DNA from: Candidatus Omnitrophota bacterium
Lineage (GTDB): Bacteria > Omnitrophota > Gorgyraeia > 2-01-FULL-45-10
NCBI GenBank assembly: GCA_903843285.1
Contig: CAIMPC010000018.1
Location: forward strand, 1-36,008
Reading direction: 5' to 3'
Length of the DNA stretch: 36,008 bases
Position 1 is the first letter of the stretch. Every line of letters begins with the position of its first letter. The notes beneath the pieces were generated by a model. The model had not been told where the DNA came from and made no database searches. It saw only the letters and a list, made by a program, of their open reading frames with translations. The position numbers and the translations under genes are program-made. Below are positions 8,180-16,369 of the stretch, piece after piece.

Positions 8180-9229
8180 TTAAGCCGTCATCTGCTTTAA
8201 TTTATCGGAAACCAAGCGAAGGGTGTTGAAGACTTTGCGGGCAGAGGATTCATCCATAGTACCGACGCCGCAACTCGGAGTAACTATCGAGGATAAGCCG
8301 CTCTTCGGAATACCCTTATCGGCAAGCATCTTTACAGTATCTCCGAACCTATTAACAAGCGATTCCACGGACTCCCTATCGATGGCTTCCGAACTCGGAA
8401 CCTGGCCCCAAGCTATCGTAGCGCCTCTTGCCAGAAAGGCTTTGATCTCCGTGGAATACAGTAGAAATTCTTTCGTGAATGCGTACGCATCGAAGTTCAG
8501 TATATCGAGATCTCTCTTAAGCAAAAGCGGCCAGTCTGTATTACCGCAACAGTGAAGTCCGGCGAGCGCCCCCTCCTCCTTAATCGCCTGAATAACTTCA
8601 TCTAATTTCGCAAATGCATCATCGATATTTATATTAACAAAGCTTGAACCTATAGATACCAGATACGGCTCATCTATGAATATTATCACAGACGAAAATA
8701 GCTTCTTAAGCAGTCTTATCTGCCATTTAACCTTCATGCAAAGGGCCTTGGTCAGTACCTCAAATACGTCTTTATCATACATTATCGCTTTTTTATTTTC
8801 ATTCGTCACGGTGAGGGCGAAACTTATGGGGCCTGTTATATGCCCCTTTATGCATTTCACGTCCTTTGCACTGGAATTAAACTTGTTCATAAATGCATAT
8901 AGGCCTTCGGCGTGAGGCTTGGAAATTCTAAAAAACTCAAAGTCCCCCTCCAAATATTTGGTATATGCAGTCTCAATCCCTGCAAACGCTTTAGCTGAAT
9001 CAACATAAATAGTCTTTTTAGCATCGTCAATTATCACGCCGGGGATACCTTCAGAATACTGAACATACATACTTTCCAAAAATGATCGCCTGGGCAGCTG
9101 CGGCCAAAAAGGAATGGTCTTTAGATTATCGAATATTACGGATAGAGCTTCGTCGGGGGTCTTAAAAGGCAGGCTGCCTATACCTGTGGCATCGAAATTG
9201 AACTTCACCTTATGAGATCTTCCATTCAC
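8180..9229 (-). CDS. MetE-like core protein (UROD/MetE superfamily)
   Basis: A 349-aa TIM-barrel-type protein resembling only the C-terminal catalytic half of cobalamin-independent methionine synthase. Candidate zinc ligands are H226 and C228 in HCCG and C320 in TPSCG, and an IDEP segment lies at 185-188. The usual N-terminal folate-binding half is absent, as in archaeal-type core MetE proteins, which take methyl groups from donors other than plain folate. Methyl transfer to homocysteine or another thiol is therefore plausible but unproven. The listed start is GTG within the end of htpX (20-base overlap) with no clear ribosome site; GTG at 9208 is an alternative that would remove eight residues. 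It is last in the array and ends at a terminator. Its link to the glucan genes upstream is not obvious. Confidence 0.75.
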   Translation of the reverse strand: MNGRSHKVKFNFDATGIGSLPFKTPDEALSVIFDNLKTIPFWPQLPRRSFLESMYVQYSEGIPGVIIDDAKKTIYVDSAKAFAGIETAYTKYLEGDFEFFRISKPHAEGLYAFMNKFNSSAKDVKCIKGHITGPISFALTVTNENKKAIMYDKDVFEVLTKALCMKVKWQIRLLKKLFSSVIIFIDEPYLVSIGSSFVNINIDDAFAKLDEVIQAIKEEGALAGLHCCGNTDWPLLLKRDLDILNFDAYAFTKEFLLYSTEIKAFLARGATIAWGQVPSSEAIDRESVESLVNRFGDTVKMLADKGIPKSGLSSIVTPSCGVGTMDESSARKVFNTLRLVSDKLKQMTA

Positions 9230-10172
9230 TGAGACGTTTTATGCGTTTCAGCATATTCGGATGTGTGCTCATAAGTTCCATCAACTTATCACCAAAGCCA
9301 AGGCGGACGGTCTTCGTCTGCAATGCGAGAAGTTCGGAAGCTTCTATGGTTCCGCTCTTATCCAGGTCCAGACTGCGCAGGTCCCTGAGTTCGTTCATCG
9401 CCCTGGATGGATCGTTCGCAAAGAATGCCTTCATCCCTTCTACGTCCTTTATCGCTTCCTTCGGCATGACGGCAGACCCATATACCAGTTTATATAACGC
9501 GGAGGCAAGATCCGCCGGCCGGCTTCCGAGATCGATAGATCCTTTGTCCGCAAAATACTCCCTGATCCTGGAGGCGTAAAGCACTAAAAGATTTGTCAGA
9601 AAATAAAACAGGAATGCCGCCATACCGATCAGCACTGCATTCGATCCGGAATCTCTGTCGCGTCTATTATAGAACATGAACTGCCAGGCTATCCTGTAAA
9701 GTATCATAGGTATAACCGATAATAACGTTATGGTCAGCATATCTCTGTTCTTTATATGGCTCATCTCATGTCCGAGTACAGCCCTAAGCTCATTCTCTTT
9801 GAGAAGGTTTAGTATCCCTTCGGTGACACATATCCTGCCGTCTTTAACAGATCTGCCGAATGCGAATGCATTCGGGACAGCAACCTGCGCAATACCGATC
9901 CTGGGGACAGGAAGCTTTGCCCTTATTGCGAGCTCCTTCACCATTCGATGTAAATCGGGATACTCATTCTCTTTTACATACTTTACCTTCATCGACCACT
10001 CGACTATCTTCGGACCTATCATATACTGGATGAGCATCATAACTATAGATAGAATCAGATAAAAACTGAAATTTGATATGCCCATCCTGGCGCTGATCAT
10101 TGCTATAACGGCATACATTATTGCGAATAACAGCGCCGTCAACAGCATCATCCTTAATCTCAAAGCAAACAT
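9210..10172 (-). CDS. htpX: HtpX-like M48 membrane metalloprotease with EF-hand loop
   Basis: Inner-membrane zinc protease of the HtpX group, which degrades damaged membrane proteins. Two membrane helices lie near residues 8-28 and 36-53, then the HEMSH zinc motif (His135, Glu136, His139), two more hydrophobic stretches (about 147-165 and 180-200), and the third ligand candidate Glu205 in REYFADK. Unusually, residues 269-280 form a textbook EF-hand calcium loop (Asp269, Asp271, Ser273, Thr275, Glu280) in the C-terminal domain. I place the start at ATG 10172 (320 aa), because AGGAGG stands 6 bases before it; an upstream start at 10241 would run into the preceding ROK gene. It begins 16 bases after the ROK stop and overlaps the MetE-like gene by 20 bases. 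Confidence 0.9.
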   Translation of the reverse strand: MFALRLRMMLLTALLFAIMYAVIAMISARMGISNFSFYLILSIVMMLIQYMIGPKIVEWSMKVKYVKENEYPDLHRMVKELAIRAKLPVPRIGIAQVAVPNAFAFGRSVKDGRICVTEGILNLLKENELRAVLGHEMSHIKNRDMLTITLLSVIPMILYRIAWQFMFYNRRDRDSGSNAVLIGMAAFLFYFLTNLLVLYASRIREYFADKGSIDLGSRPADLASALYKLVYGSAVMPKEAIKDVEGMKAFFANDPSRAMNELRDLRSLDLDKSGTIEASELLALQTKTVRLGFGDKLMELMSTHPNMLKRIKRLSEWKIS

Positions 10173-10188
10173 TGAATACCTCCTGTTA

Positions 10189-11418
10189 TCATGCCTGTAT
10201 AAATACTTCTCTGGCCGCCAAGGCCGCGGCGCCCATCGCAATAGCGCTGGAACCCAGCATGCTCGGCATAATCTTTACACTGCTATAGGGCTCCTCGAAA
10301 GCGAATTTACTCACGGTCGATTTTAGAGGATCCATAAATATGTCTCCCGCGCGCTCCATTCCACCGCCTATTATTACAACGGCCGGGTTTAGAAAATTAA
10401 CATAATATGCAACTCTCACACCGAGATTGCCGGCGGCTCTTTGTAAAATATCTACTGCTGATTTATCATTGTTTCGCGCCGCGCCGATAACATTTTCTAT
10501 TGTAATAGCCATGGAGTCCCCGCTCGCCAAATCTATGATACCGCTGGCCATACCTTTAAGGGCCTCTTTCCTGGCTTCGGCTACAACCCCCAGATCGACT
10601 CCCCACGGCCGCATAAATGCGTACTCCTTAAGGTAGGACTTCTCATCGGACTGAAGCGACTCGAATACTATCTGTGTCTCGCCGGAACACCCGCTGGCGC
10701 CTATATATACATCGCCGTATATCACTATTCCGCATCCTACATCCGAATAAACGTATATGAGGTTGTCTACATCCGCGCTGGGATTAAGCGACTTTTCTCC
10801 AAAAGCGCCGCAGGAGGCATCGTTACCTATAAATGCCGGCGCATTAAATCTCTCCTCCACGGCCCTTGTAATCTTAAGAAAACCTACTTTGGTCCTACCC
10901 CTGCTTGGATCGGTATCCCTTATGGTGCCCGAATGATAATCCACGATCCCGGAAATACCCATACCTACGCCTTTTAGCATAGTCCGATCTATGCCGGATT
11001 TTTCGATCGCGCTATCTATAACTTTAATGATGACGGGTATGAGATCTTCCATCCTTACAGCCGGCCTTGGCGCGCTGGAATGAGCTATAAGTTTTATGCT
11101 TAAATCGGTCACCATGGCTGATATAGTCTCGGGGCCTATGTCCACGCCTACTACATATCCGACCCTCGGATTAATCTCCAATAGCTCGGGCCGCCTGCCG
11201 CCCGAAGATATATCCAGTCCGACTTCCAATACCATCTTCTTGCTGATATAATAGTCGAGGTAGTTAGTGATAGTAACGATATTGTAGCCCAAAGTTCTGG
11301 ATATCTCCGCTTTAGAAATCGGGCTTCGTTTGCGGATCAGCTCCAGAATAGCTAAATTTTTTCGCTCCCTATCCTGTAGCACATGGTATGTAAACATCCC
11401 TTCGGATTTTACAGCCAT
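10189..11418 (-). CDS. ROK-family transcriptional regulator lacking the usual zinc motif
   Basis: 409 aa: an N-terminal winged helix-turn-helix (about residues 18-70; SKAEISRTLGYNIVTITNYL) followed by a ROK/actin-like ATPase fold with the phosphate motif GVDIGPE (91-97) and FIGNDASCGAFGE (197-208). Such proteins repress sugar genes and respond to a sugar or sugar phosphate. Where ROK members normally have GE-x-GH and then a CxCGxxxC zinc cluster, this one reads GASGCSGETQIVFES (240-254), so the catalytic/zinc region has diverged. It may bind a ligand without being a kinase. AGGAG stands 5 bases before ATG 11418. It overlaps the upstream membrane protein gene by 10 bases, placing it with the sugar ABC permeases, its likely targets. 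HtpX follows. Confidence 0.88.
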   Translation of the reverse strand: MAVKSEGMFTYHVLQDRERKNLAILELIRKRSPISKAEISRTLGYNIVTITNYLDYYISKKMVLEVGLDISSGGRRPELLEINPRVGYVVGVDIGPETISAMVTDLSIKLIAHSSAPRPAVRMEDLIPVIIKVIDSAIEKSGIDRTMLKGVGMGISGIVDYHSGTIRDTDPSRGRTKVGFLKITRAVEERFNAPAFIGNDASCGAFGEKSLNPSADVDNLIYVYSDVGCGIVIYGDVYIGASGCSGETQIVFESLQSDEKSYLKEYAFMRPWGVDLGVVAEARKEALKGMASGIIDLASGDSMAITIENVIGAARNNDKSAVDILQRAAGNLGVRVAYYVNFLNPAVVIIGGGMERAGDIFMDPLKSTVSKFAFEEPYSSVKIMPSMLGSSAIAMGAAALAAREVFIQA

Positions 11419-12197
11419 CTCGATCTCCTCGCCTTAGCCACATATATATCCTTAATAAAGATAGCGGCGCCGGAATTATTACCTACGGTTAAACTTCCAA
11501 ATTCAAACTTTATCGTCTTTATACTGCCGAGATCCACCGCTCTCTTTATCGGTCTAAAATCTACTTTATACAACTGCCAATCATCCGTGATCCTGGTCGA
11601 CAGGTCGCGCTCCATCCTGTATGTCTTATTATCCGAATCTACTATGACTATGCCCAGGGACTCACCACCCGAAGATCCCTTCGCTATAAATTTCAGATCC
11701 AGCTTGCTCAGGTCTATCGGTTCCTTAAGATCCAGCGTAAAATTCGCCCAACCACTGCCTTTCGCATTTGAGAGAAGTATGTGATCATCTGCCGTTCTCG
11801 AACCTATTCTGGCATCTCCTACGAAGGAAACATCTCTGACTATATCATTATTTGCCGATATGCCCTTAACCAAAAAGACTCCCTTGTCTTTTCTGTTATC
11901 GAAACTGATCTTGCCGCGTTCCACACTAACGGACGGTATCTCACCCAACAGTCTCACTCTGACATCAAAGTTTATTTTTGTAACAAAAGCTACCACGACA
12001 AGTATAGACGCTACGATCGCCACTGACCAGGCCAACCTTAGATTATCTCTCTTCCTGATATAAGATTTCTCGGACGTCTTAAGATACATCCTGGCTATCT
12101 CGTCATTAAGCGCTAACTGAAGGTTCCTGGCACCTGAAACCCCGGCCCTATCTATCCTCTTAGCAGTCTCTTTTTTGTAGTCCATCACGGTCGGCAT
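11409..12197 (-). CDS. Membrane-anchored protein with carbohydrate-binding-like beta domain
   Basis: 262 aa. An acidic/basic cytoplasmic N-terminus (1-55) is followed by one membrane helix (about 56-77, SVAIVASILVVVAFV) and an exported domain of about 180 residues. The exported part ends in the pattern DDWQLYKVDFRPI...IKTIKFEFGSLTVGNNSGAAIFIKDIYV, which matches the tail of the beta-sandwich domain found in four other proteins of this array (WQ, then I-L, a VIVFE-like strand, then a LDDI-like strand). Sugar or glycan binding at the outer face of the inner membrane is inferred. It lies between the MalG-like permease (24-base gap) and the ROK regulator (10-base overlap), so it may assist the transporter. 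I see no Shine-Dalgarno before the ATG. Confidence 0.65.
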   Translation of the reverse strand: MPTVMDYKKETAKRIDRAGVSGARNLQLALNDEIARMYLKTSEKSYIRKRDNLRLAWSVAIVASILVVVAFVTKINFDVRVRLLGEIPSVSVERGKISFDNRKDKGVFLVKGISANNDIVRDVSFVGDARIGSRTADDHILLSNAKGSGWANFTLDLKEPIDLSKLDLKFIAKGSSGGESLGIVIVDSDNKTYRMERDLSTRITDDWQLYKVDFRPIKRAVDLGSIKTIKFEFGSLTVGNNSGAAIFIKDIYVAKARRSRWL

Positions 12198-12221
12198 AAT
12201 CTGTATTATTAGCTTTCAGTG

Positions 12222-13106
12222 CTATCCTTTCATTCCCGTTAATTTAATACCCTCCACGAAAAACCTCTGATTAAATAGGAATACTATTATAACCGGCACC
12301 ATTGTTACAAGGGATCCTGCCATTAGAAGCCCCCAGTCAGGTTGTGCGTATTGATATAGTTCCTGAAAATATGCAAGTCCAACGGGTAAAGTCCTCTTCT
12401 CAATAGAATTTGTAACCAGAAGCGGCCACATGAAACTGACCCAATTACCGAGCGACACAAATATAGTAAGAGTCGCGATGGCGGTGCTCGACAAAGGCAT
12501 TATGACACGCCAGAATATGCCCCATAAACTGCAACCATCGATCTTAGCAGCGTCTTCCAGATCTCTGGGTATAGTCATAAAGAATTGCCTGAGCAAAAAA
12601 GTCCCATAGGCTGAGAATATCGCCGGTATGATAAGCGCCTTATATGTATCTATCCAGCCAAATGCGCGCATAAGCGCAAATACGGGTATCATCGTAACGG
12701 ACCCCGGTATCATCATAGTAGCGAGATAAGCAAAGAATATCTTATCGCGTCCCGGAAATTTAAGGCGTGCGAACGCATATGCCGCAAGCGCGCTGGTCGT
12801 CACCTGCCCGGCCGTTACCGCGACCACAACGAATATACTGTTTAAATAGAACCTGGCAAAAGGCACGACTTTCCATACATTTATATAGTTCTTCCAATAA
12901 AGGGGCGTTGAAAACCATTGTATATCTTTGATATTGAACATGAATATGGATGAGTAGGGTTTTAGTGAGGTCGAAAGCATCCATATGAAAGGGATTATCA
13001 TTGTAACACCGCCTATCACCAGAATAGCATATATAGCGCTTTTCTTTAAAATTCTATGCACTTTGATGCTGGCTATATTTACAATTTCATCCTTATCTTG
13101 CCGCAT
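12222..13106 (-). CDS. Sugar ABC transporter permease, MalG-like
   Basis: 294 aa, standard for inner-membrane permeases of the CUT1 (maltose/oligosaccharide) group. Six hydrophobic segments are visible, starting with YAILVIGGVTMIIPFIWMLS. The ATPase-docking EAA loop lies at about residues 190-212 (DLEDAAKIDGCSLWGIF, then WRVIMPL). AAGGAG stands 5 bases before the ATG and overlaps the end of the MalF-like gene 8 bases upstream, so the pair is co-translated. Oligosaccharide import is the expected role. The binding protein is probably the lipoprotein at 29621-30940. No ATPase gene occurs in the window, so a shared MsmK-type ATPase from elsewhere would be needed. Confidence 0.93.
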   Translation of the reverse strand: MRQDKDEIVNIASIKVHRILKKSAIYAILVIGGVTMIIPFIWMLSTSLKPYSSIFMFNIKDIQWFSTPLYWKNYINVWKVVPFARFYLNSIFVVVAVTAGQVTTSALAAYAFARLKFPGRDKIFFAYLATMMIPGSVTMIPVFALMRAFGWIDTYKALIIPAIFSAYGTFLLRQFFMTIPRDLEDAAKIDGCSLWGIFWRVIMPLSSTAIATLTIFVSLGNWVSFMWPLLVTNSIEKRTLPVGLAYFQELYQYAQPDWGLLMAGSLVTMVPVIIVFLFNQRFFVEGIKLTGMKG

Positions 13107-13114
13107 TTCACTCC

Positions 13115-14059
13115 TTAATAATGCGAATACTGCACCAGTTTACCGCCAAATTTCCAGTTCAATACCGTAATTACGAATACCACTATAAAGACAAACCACG
13201 CGATGCTGGCCGCGTAACCGACATGTTGCCAGCTATAGAGATGATTATATATAAGATATTCTAAAGTCGTGGTGGACCTATCGGGACCGCCGCCGGTCAT
13301 TATGTAGGCTTGCATAAAGCCGCCCTGAAACCCGCCTATTATGGCCATAACGAATACGAAGAATGTCGTAGGGCTTATCATGGGCCATGTCACATTCCAA
13401 AATTTATGCCAGCTTCCGGCGCCGTCCATCTCGGCCGCCTCATATAATTCTCTGGGAACTCCCTGTAAGGCGGCCATGAAGAGTATCATATTATATCCGC
13501 CGAGCATTATCCATAACCCCATTAACATCAATGACGGTTTCGCCCAGGCGGTTGAAGTAAGCCACTCCACCCTGTGGATAGGTATCGATAATATGCTTCC
13601 TATCTTCAGAAGTATGACATTTAATAATCCGAACTCCGAATTATATAGCCACGTCCACAGGAGACATATGGCCACGCCGTTGGTTATTGTCGGCAAGAAG
13701 TATATCGCTCGGAACAAATTTATTAATTTTACCTTTTGATTCATTATTAATGCTAAGGCGAGCGACGCCATTACTTCTATAGGTATTATCATCATCAGGA
13801 ATAGTGTGTTTCCAACGCACTTCCAGAAGAGGGGATCGTTTGCGATTATACGCCCTGCCTCATAGTGGAAACCGAGAAGATTTATGAAATTTTGAAAACC
13901 CACAAACTTTGGCGCCGATAACATGTCCCAGTCGACAAAACTTAGCAGGAGGGAGAGAGCCACCGGTATCAACGTAAATACCATGAATCCTAATAAATTC
14001 GGAAGCAAGAACAGATAGCCCGCTATAGCTTCTTTTTCGGAGCCTCTTATCTTAGACAA
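13115..14059 (-). CDS. Sugar ABC transporter permease, MalF/UgpA-like
   Basis: 314 aa with six membrane segments (the first is YLFLLPNLLGFMVFTLIPVA) and an EAA loop at about 208-228 (ELYEAAEMDGAGSWHKF, then WNVTWPM). It forms a heterodimeric oligosaccharide channel with the next gene product. The start is TTG at 14059, supported by AAAGGAG 7 bases upstream. It is the first gene after the 216-base gap that contains a dyad repeat, so it may begin its own transcript: a TATAAT lies on the minus strand at 14097-14102, without a recognisable -35. Confidence 0.93.
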   Translation of the reverse strand: MSKIRGSEKEAIAGYLFLLPNLLGFMVFTLIPVALSLLLSFVDWDMLSAPKFVGFQNFINLLGFHYEAGRIIANDPLFWKCVGNTLFLMMIIPIEVMASLALALIMNQKVKLINLFRAIYFLPTITNGVAICLLWTWLYNSEFGLLNVILLKIGSILSIPIHRVEWLTSTAWAKPSLMLMGLWIMLGGYNMILFMAALQGVPRELYEAAEMDGAGSWHKFWNVTWPMISPTTFFVFVMAIIGGFQGGFMQAYIMTGGGPDRSTTTLEYLIYNHLYSWQHVGYAASIAWFVFIVVFVITVLNWKFGGKLVQYSHY

Positions 14060-14110
14060 ATCGCTCTCCTTTTATGCCTTTAATATTAGGATCCCTATTA
14101 TACAAATTAC

Positions 14111-14207
14111 GTCATCCTGAACCCGCCGGAGCTCTAGTGGCGGGTGAAGGATCTCGTTTTTAGATTCTTCGTCGGCACATGGGTAAATAAGGCCTTCTCA
14201 GAATGAC
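14111..14207. repeat. Dyad repeat copy C, intergenic
   Basis: Ends GTCATCCTGA and TCAGAATGAC form an inverted pair; inside lie GAAGGATCT and AGATTCTTC. This is the longest of the full copies (97 bp) and the only full one between genes. It fills most of the 14060-14275 gap between the glucoamylase-like gene and the sugar permeases, where its hairpin could act as a transcript boundary. No T-run follows it, so it is not an ordinary intrinsic terminator. Confidence 0.8.
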
Positions 14208-14275
14208 AAAATTTGCATTTCAAAGCAATCCATATTAGGATAGCAAAAACAACGAGCTTATGTAATATACCACGA

Positions 14276-16339
14276 TCAATCGAAAAAATCCTCAACTTTT
14301 AGGATCTGTTCGGCATTTTTCGATATCGAATCCTTATGAAATCTTTTTCTTATAGCGCCATCGTTAAGGTAATTATTAAGCGCTATGAAACTCATAGCCT
14401 GGTCCAGGCATAAGTATTTAGTTGCAATCTTTCCGGTAGCCACATCTATGGCATCGTAAAAACCATATTCCCCATATACTTTATATTTGTCTATCATCTT
14501 TCGCATATTAGCTATAGACTCTTTTGGCATAAATTCTAACGATAGCAATGACGCATGAGGTGTAACCACTCCTGCCTTATACCCTTTTGTACCCAGGATC
14601 TTAACCCCATATTCCGAGTATCCTCCCCCGGGGACGCAGGACGGAGACATGCCGAAAATAGGATACCCTAATGTTTCGAGAGCATATTTTATTTGTATCT
14701 TCGCATGTCGTTCGTCGTTCAGGCCCAGCCCTTTAGGCGCAAGCGACTTCTCATCTATTATCAATGTAGGCATCAGCGCTTCGAACATACTGCCTCCCCA
14801 GCTCGGAACAAATTTCATCCCCTCATACTCATAATAGCCGCCCCACATTTTTTGACCCATACATCTCTTCTCTACCCTGTCCTGAGGCATCTGTGTCTGC
14901 CACGGCCAACTCTCCGGGAATGTCCGTGCCAATCTAAACCAGTGTTCTATTGGCACATCGCCCTTACCTATCGCTATGTAGCTTATAGCTCTGGGCTCAG
15001 AGTAAAACGCACCGTACTGATATTCCGAATAATAGTTTATATTTGTATAGTATCCGTGGAACATGAGGCCCTCAACCGGATCATAAAAAAACGAAAAATT
15101 CATCGAATCCAGAATCTTCTGACATCTCCGACCCAACTCTTCAGGAAAAGCGTTCTTCGCCACAATTATGCCCGCGGCCAGCCATCCGCTATCAACAAAT
15201 GATACGAAGTTGCTGGTGCGCTGGAATATTGTCACGTCGTAGTAATTGTATGGAAAGTTATTATACTTCTCCAACATCTCGATAGAACTTATGGTGGCCG
15301 AGAGGCGCTTTATAGCCTCCTGCTTTGAGATGAACTCTAAATCGTAAGCGGAAATTATGCACATAAGATATACCCCGATATTGGTGACATTTGTATAATC
15401 ACCTATACGTGTATCTTTCGAGACGGTTGCTTTTTCACTGAACTGTATATTGTCAAGCGGCAGGCTATATTCCTTATCCACGATCTTATCGAAGTACTTC
15501 CAAGTGTCTTTAGCTATTGTGAGTAAAAACTTGCGATCGTCTTTGGGAAATGACTTCTTAACAAATACATCTTTTGGAAAGCCGTAAAGCCTTGCTATGA
15601 GAAATTTGGCAAAATATTCGCGGTCGCCCTGCCTATCCGTCTTCTTTTTCTTATGGGGGACTACATCTGTTACCTTAGGTCCGGGAGACCAGGTCTTCAC
15701 AAAAGAGAAGTCGTCGAAATACAGTGTGCCCTGGAGCTTGTCGAGTCGCCTGTTTTCAAAAGTAATAACAAACTCTTTTAGGTCGTGCCAGTCCCGTATG
15801 CCGTTCATCACATTTAGCGGAATAGATATCTTCTGCCACTGATCTGTAATGCCTTTGACTACATAACTTCCCTTAACGGTCTCGACATGGCCGTCGGAAT
15901 CTTCCTGGTTCTTCTTAAATTCGATCTTAAATAATGTCGGATAACCGCTATCATCGCCTTTAACCCAGAATTCAAAATGGTCATACGCTGATGCGTCGAG
16001 GTCGCGCAGTTGAGTCCAGAATCCGTTCGCAGCTTCATTCGATGTTTTAACATTGTATTCCAATCTCAATGACGCACCGGTAGGGCCGCGTCTTATCTTA
16101 GTATCGAGTGCCGAGGCAATAGACTGGCTCTGGTCATTTGGGTCTTTTTCCCATGTTCCGGATTCTCCTCCCAAAGTATTGATCATCCCCTCGCCATTGA
16201 AGTCCGCTATAATTATTGACGGTGGTTCACCAGAGGATAGTTGACCGTTTTTATTGCAGCTGGAGGAAGCCTGAAGGCCCATTATGATGGTTAATGAACA
16301 GACCATCACGTATAAAGCTACTTTTAGACGCCTATTCAA
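14276..16339 (-). CDS. Secreted SGL/glucoamylase-like (PF10091-type) protein with carbohydrate-binding-like domain
   Basis: 687 aa. The N-terminus is a signal sequence; Cys28 (ASSSC) could be lipidated but the lipobox is poor. Residues 42-215 are the beta-sandwich domain shared across this array (IADFNGEG...NTLGG, FWVKGDD, ITDQWQKISIPL, LYFDDFSF) and are most similar to the small protein at 26740. Residues about 270-680 resemble the putative glucoamylase domain of the GH144/GH162/GH189 beta-1,2-glucan enzymes: AISYIAIGKGDVPIEHWFRLAR, WGGSMFEALMP and a conserved C-terminal YGFYDAID. This copy is more divergent than the two GH144-like proteins upstream. The start is TTG with AGGGG 5 bases before it, 30 bases after the GH94 gene. 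Catalytic residues were not assigned. Cutting or rearranging a beta-glucan outside the inner membrane is the inferred role. Confidence 0.78.
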   Translation of the reverse strand: MNRRLKVALYVMVCSLTIIMGLQASSSCNKNGQLSSGEPPSIIIADFNGEGMINTLGGESGTWEKDPNDQSQSIASALDTKIRRGPTGASLRLEYNVKTSNEAANGFWTQLRDLDASAYDHFEFWVKGDDSGYPTLFKIEFKKNQEDSDGHVETVKGSYVVKGITDQWQKISIPLNVMNGIRDWHDLKEFVITFENRRLDKLQGTLYFDDFSFVKTWSPGPKVTDVVPHKKKKTDRQGDREYFAKFLIARLYGFPKDVFVKKSFPKDDRKFLLTIAKDTWKYFDKIVDKEYSLPLDNIQFSEKATVSKDTRIGDYTNVTNIGVYLMCIISAYDLEFISKQEAIKRLSATISSIEMLEKYNNFPYNYYDVTIFQRTSNFVSFVDSGWLAAGIIVAKNAFPEELGRRCQKILDSMNFSFFYDPVEGLMFHGYYTNINYYSEYQYGAFYSEPRAISYIAIGKGDVPIEHWFRLARTFPESWPWQTQMPQDRVEKRCMGQKMWGGYYEYEGMKFVPSWGGSMFEALMPTLIIDEKSLAPKGLGLNDERHAKIQIKYALETLGYPIFGMSPSCVPGGGYSEYGVKILGTKGYKAGVVTPHASLLSLEFMPKESIANMRKMIDKYKVYGEYGFYDAIDVATGKIATKYLCLDQAMSFIALNNYLNDGAIRKRFHKDSISKNAEQILKVEDFFD

Positions 16340-16369
16340 ATCGACCCCTTGCTAATTTACCGCTTAAGT

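Noticed and set aside
10173..10241. Upstream start that would add 23 residues to HtpX
   Set aside because: It would overlap the ROK gene and lacks a ribosome site, whereas ATG 10172 has AGGAGG at the right distance.
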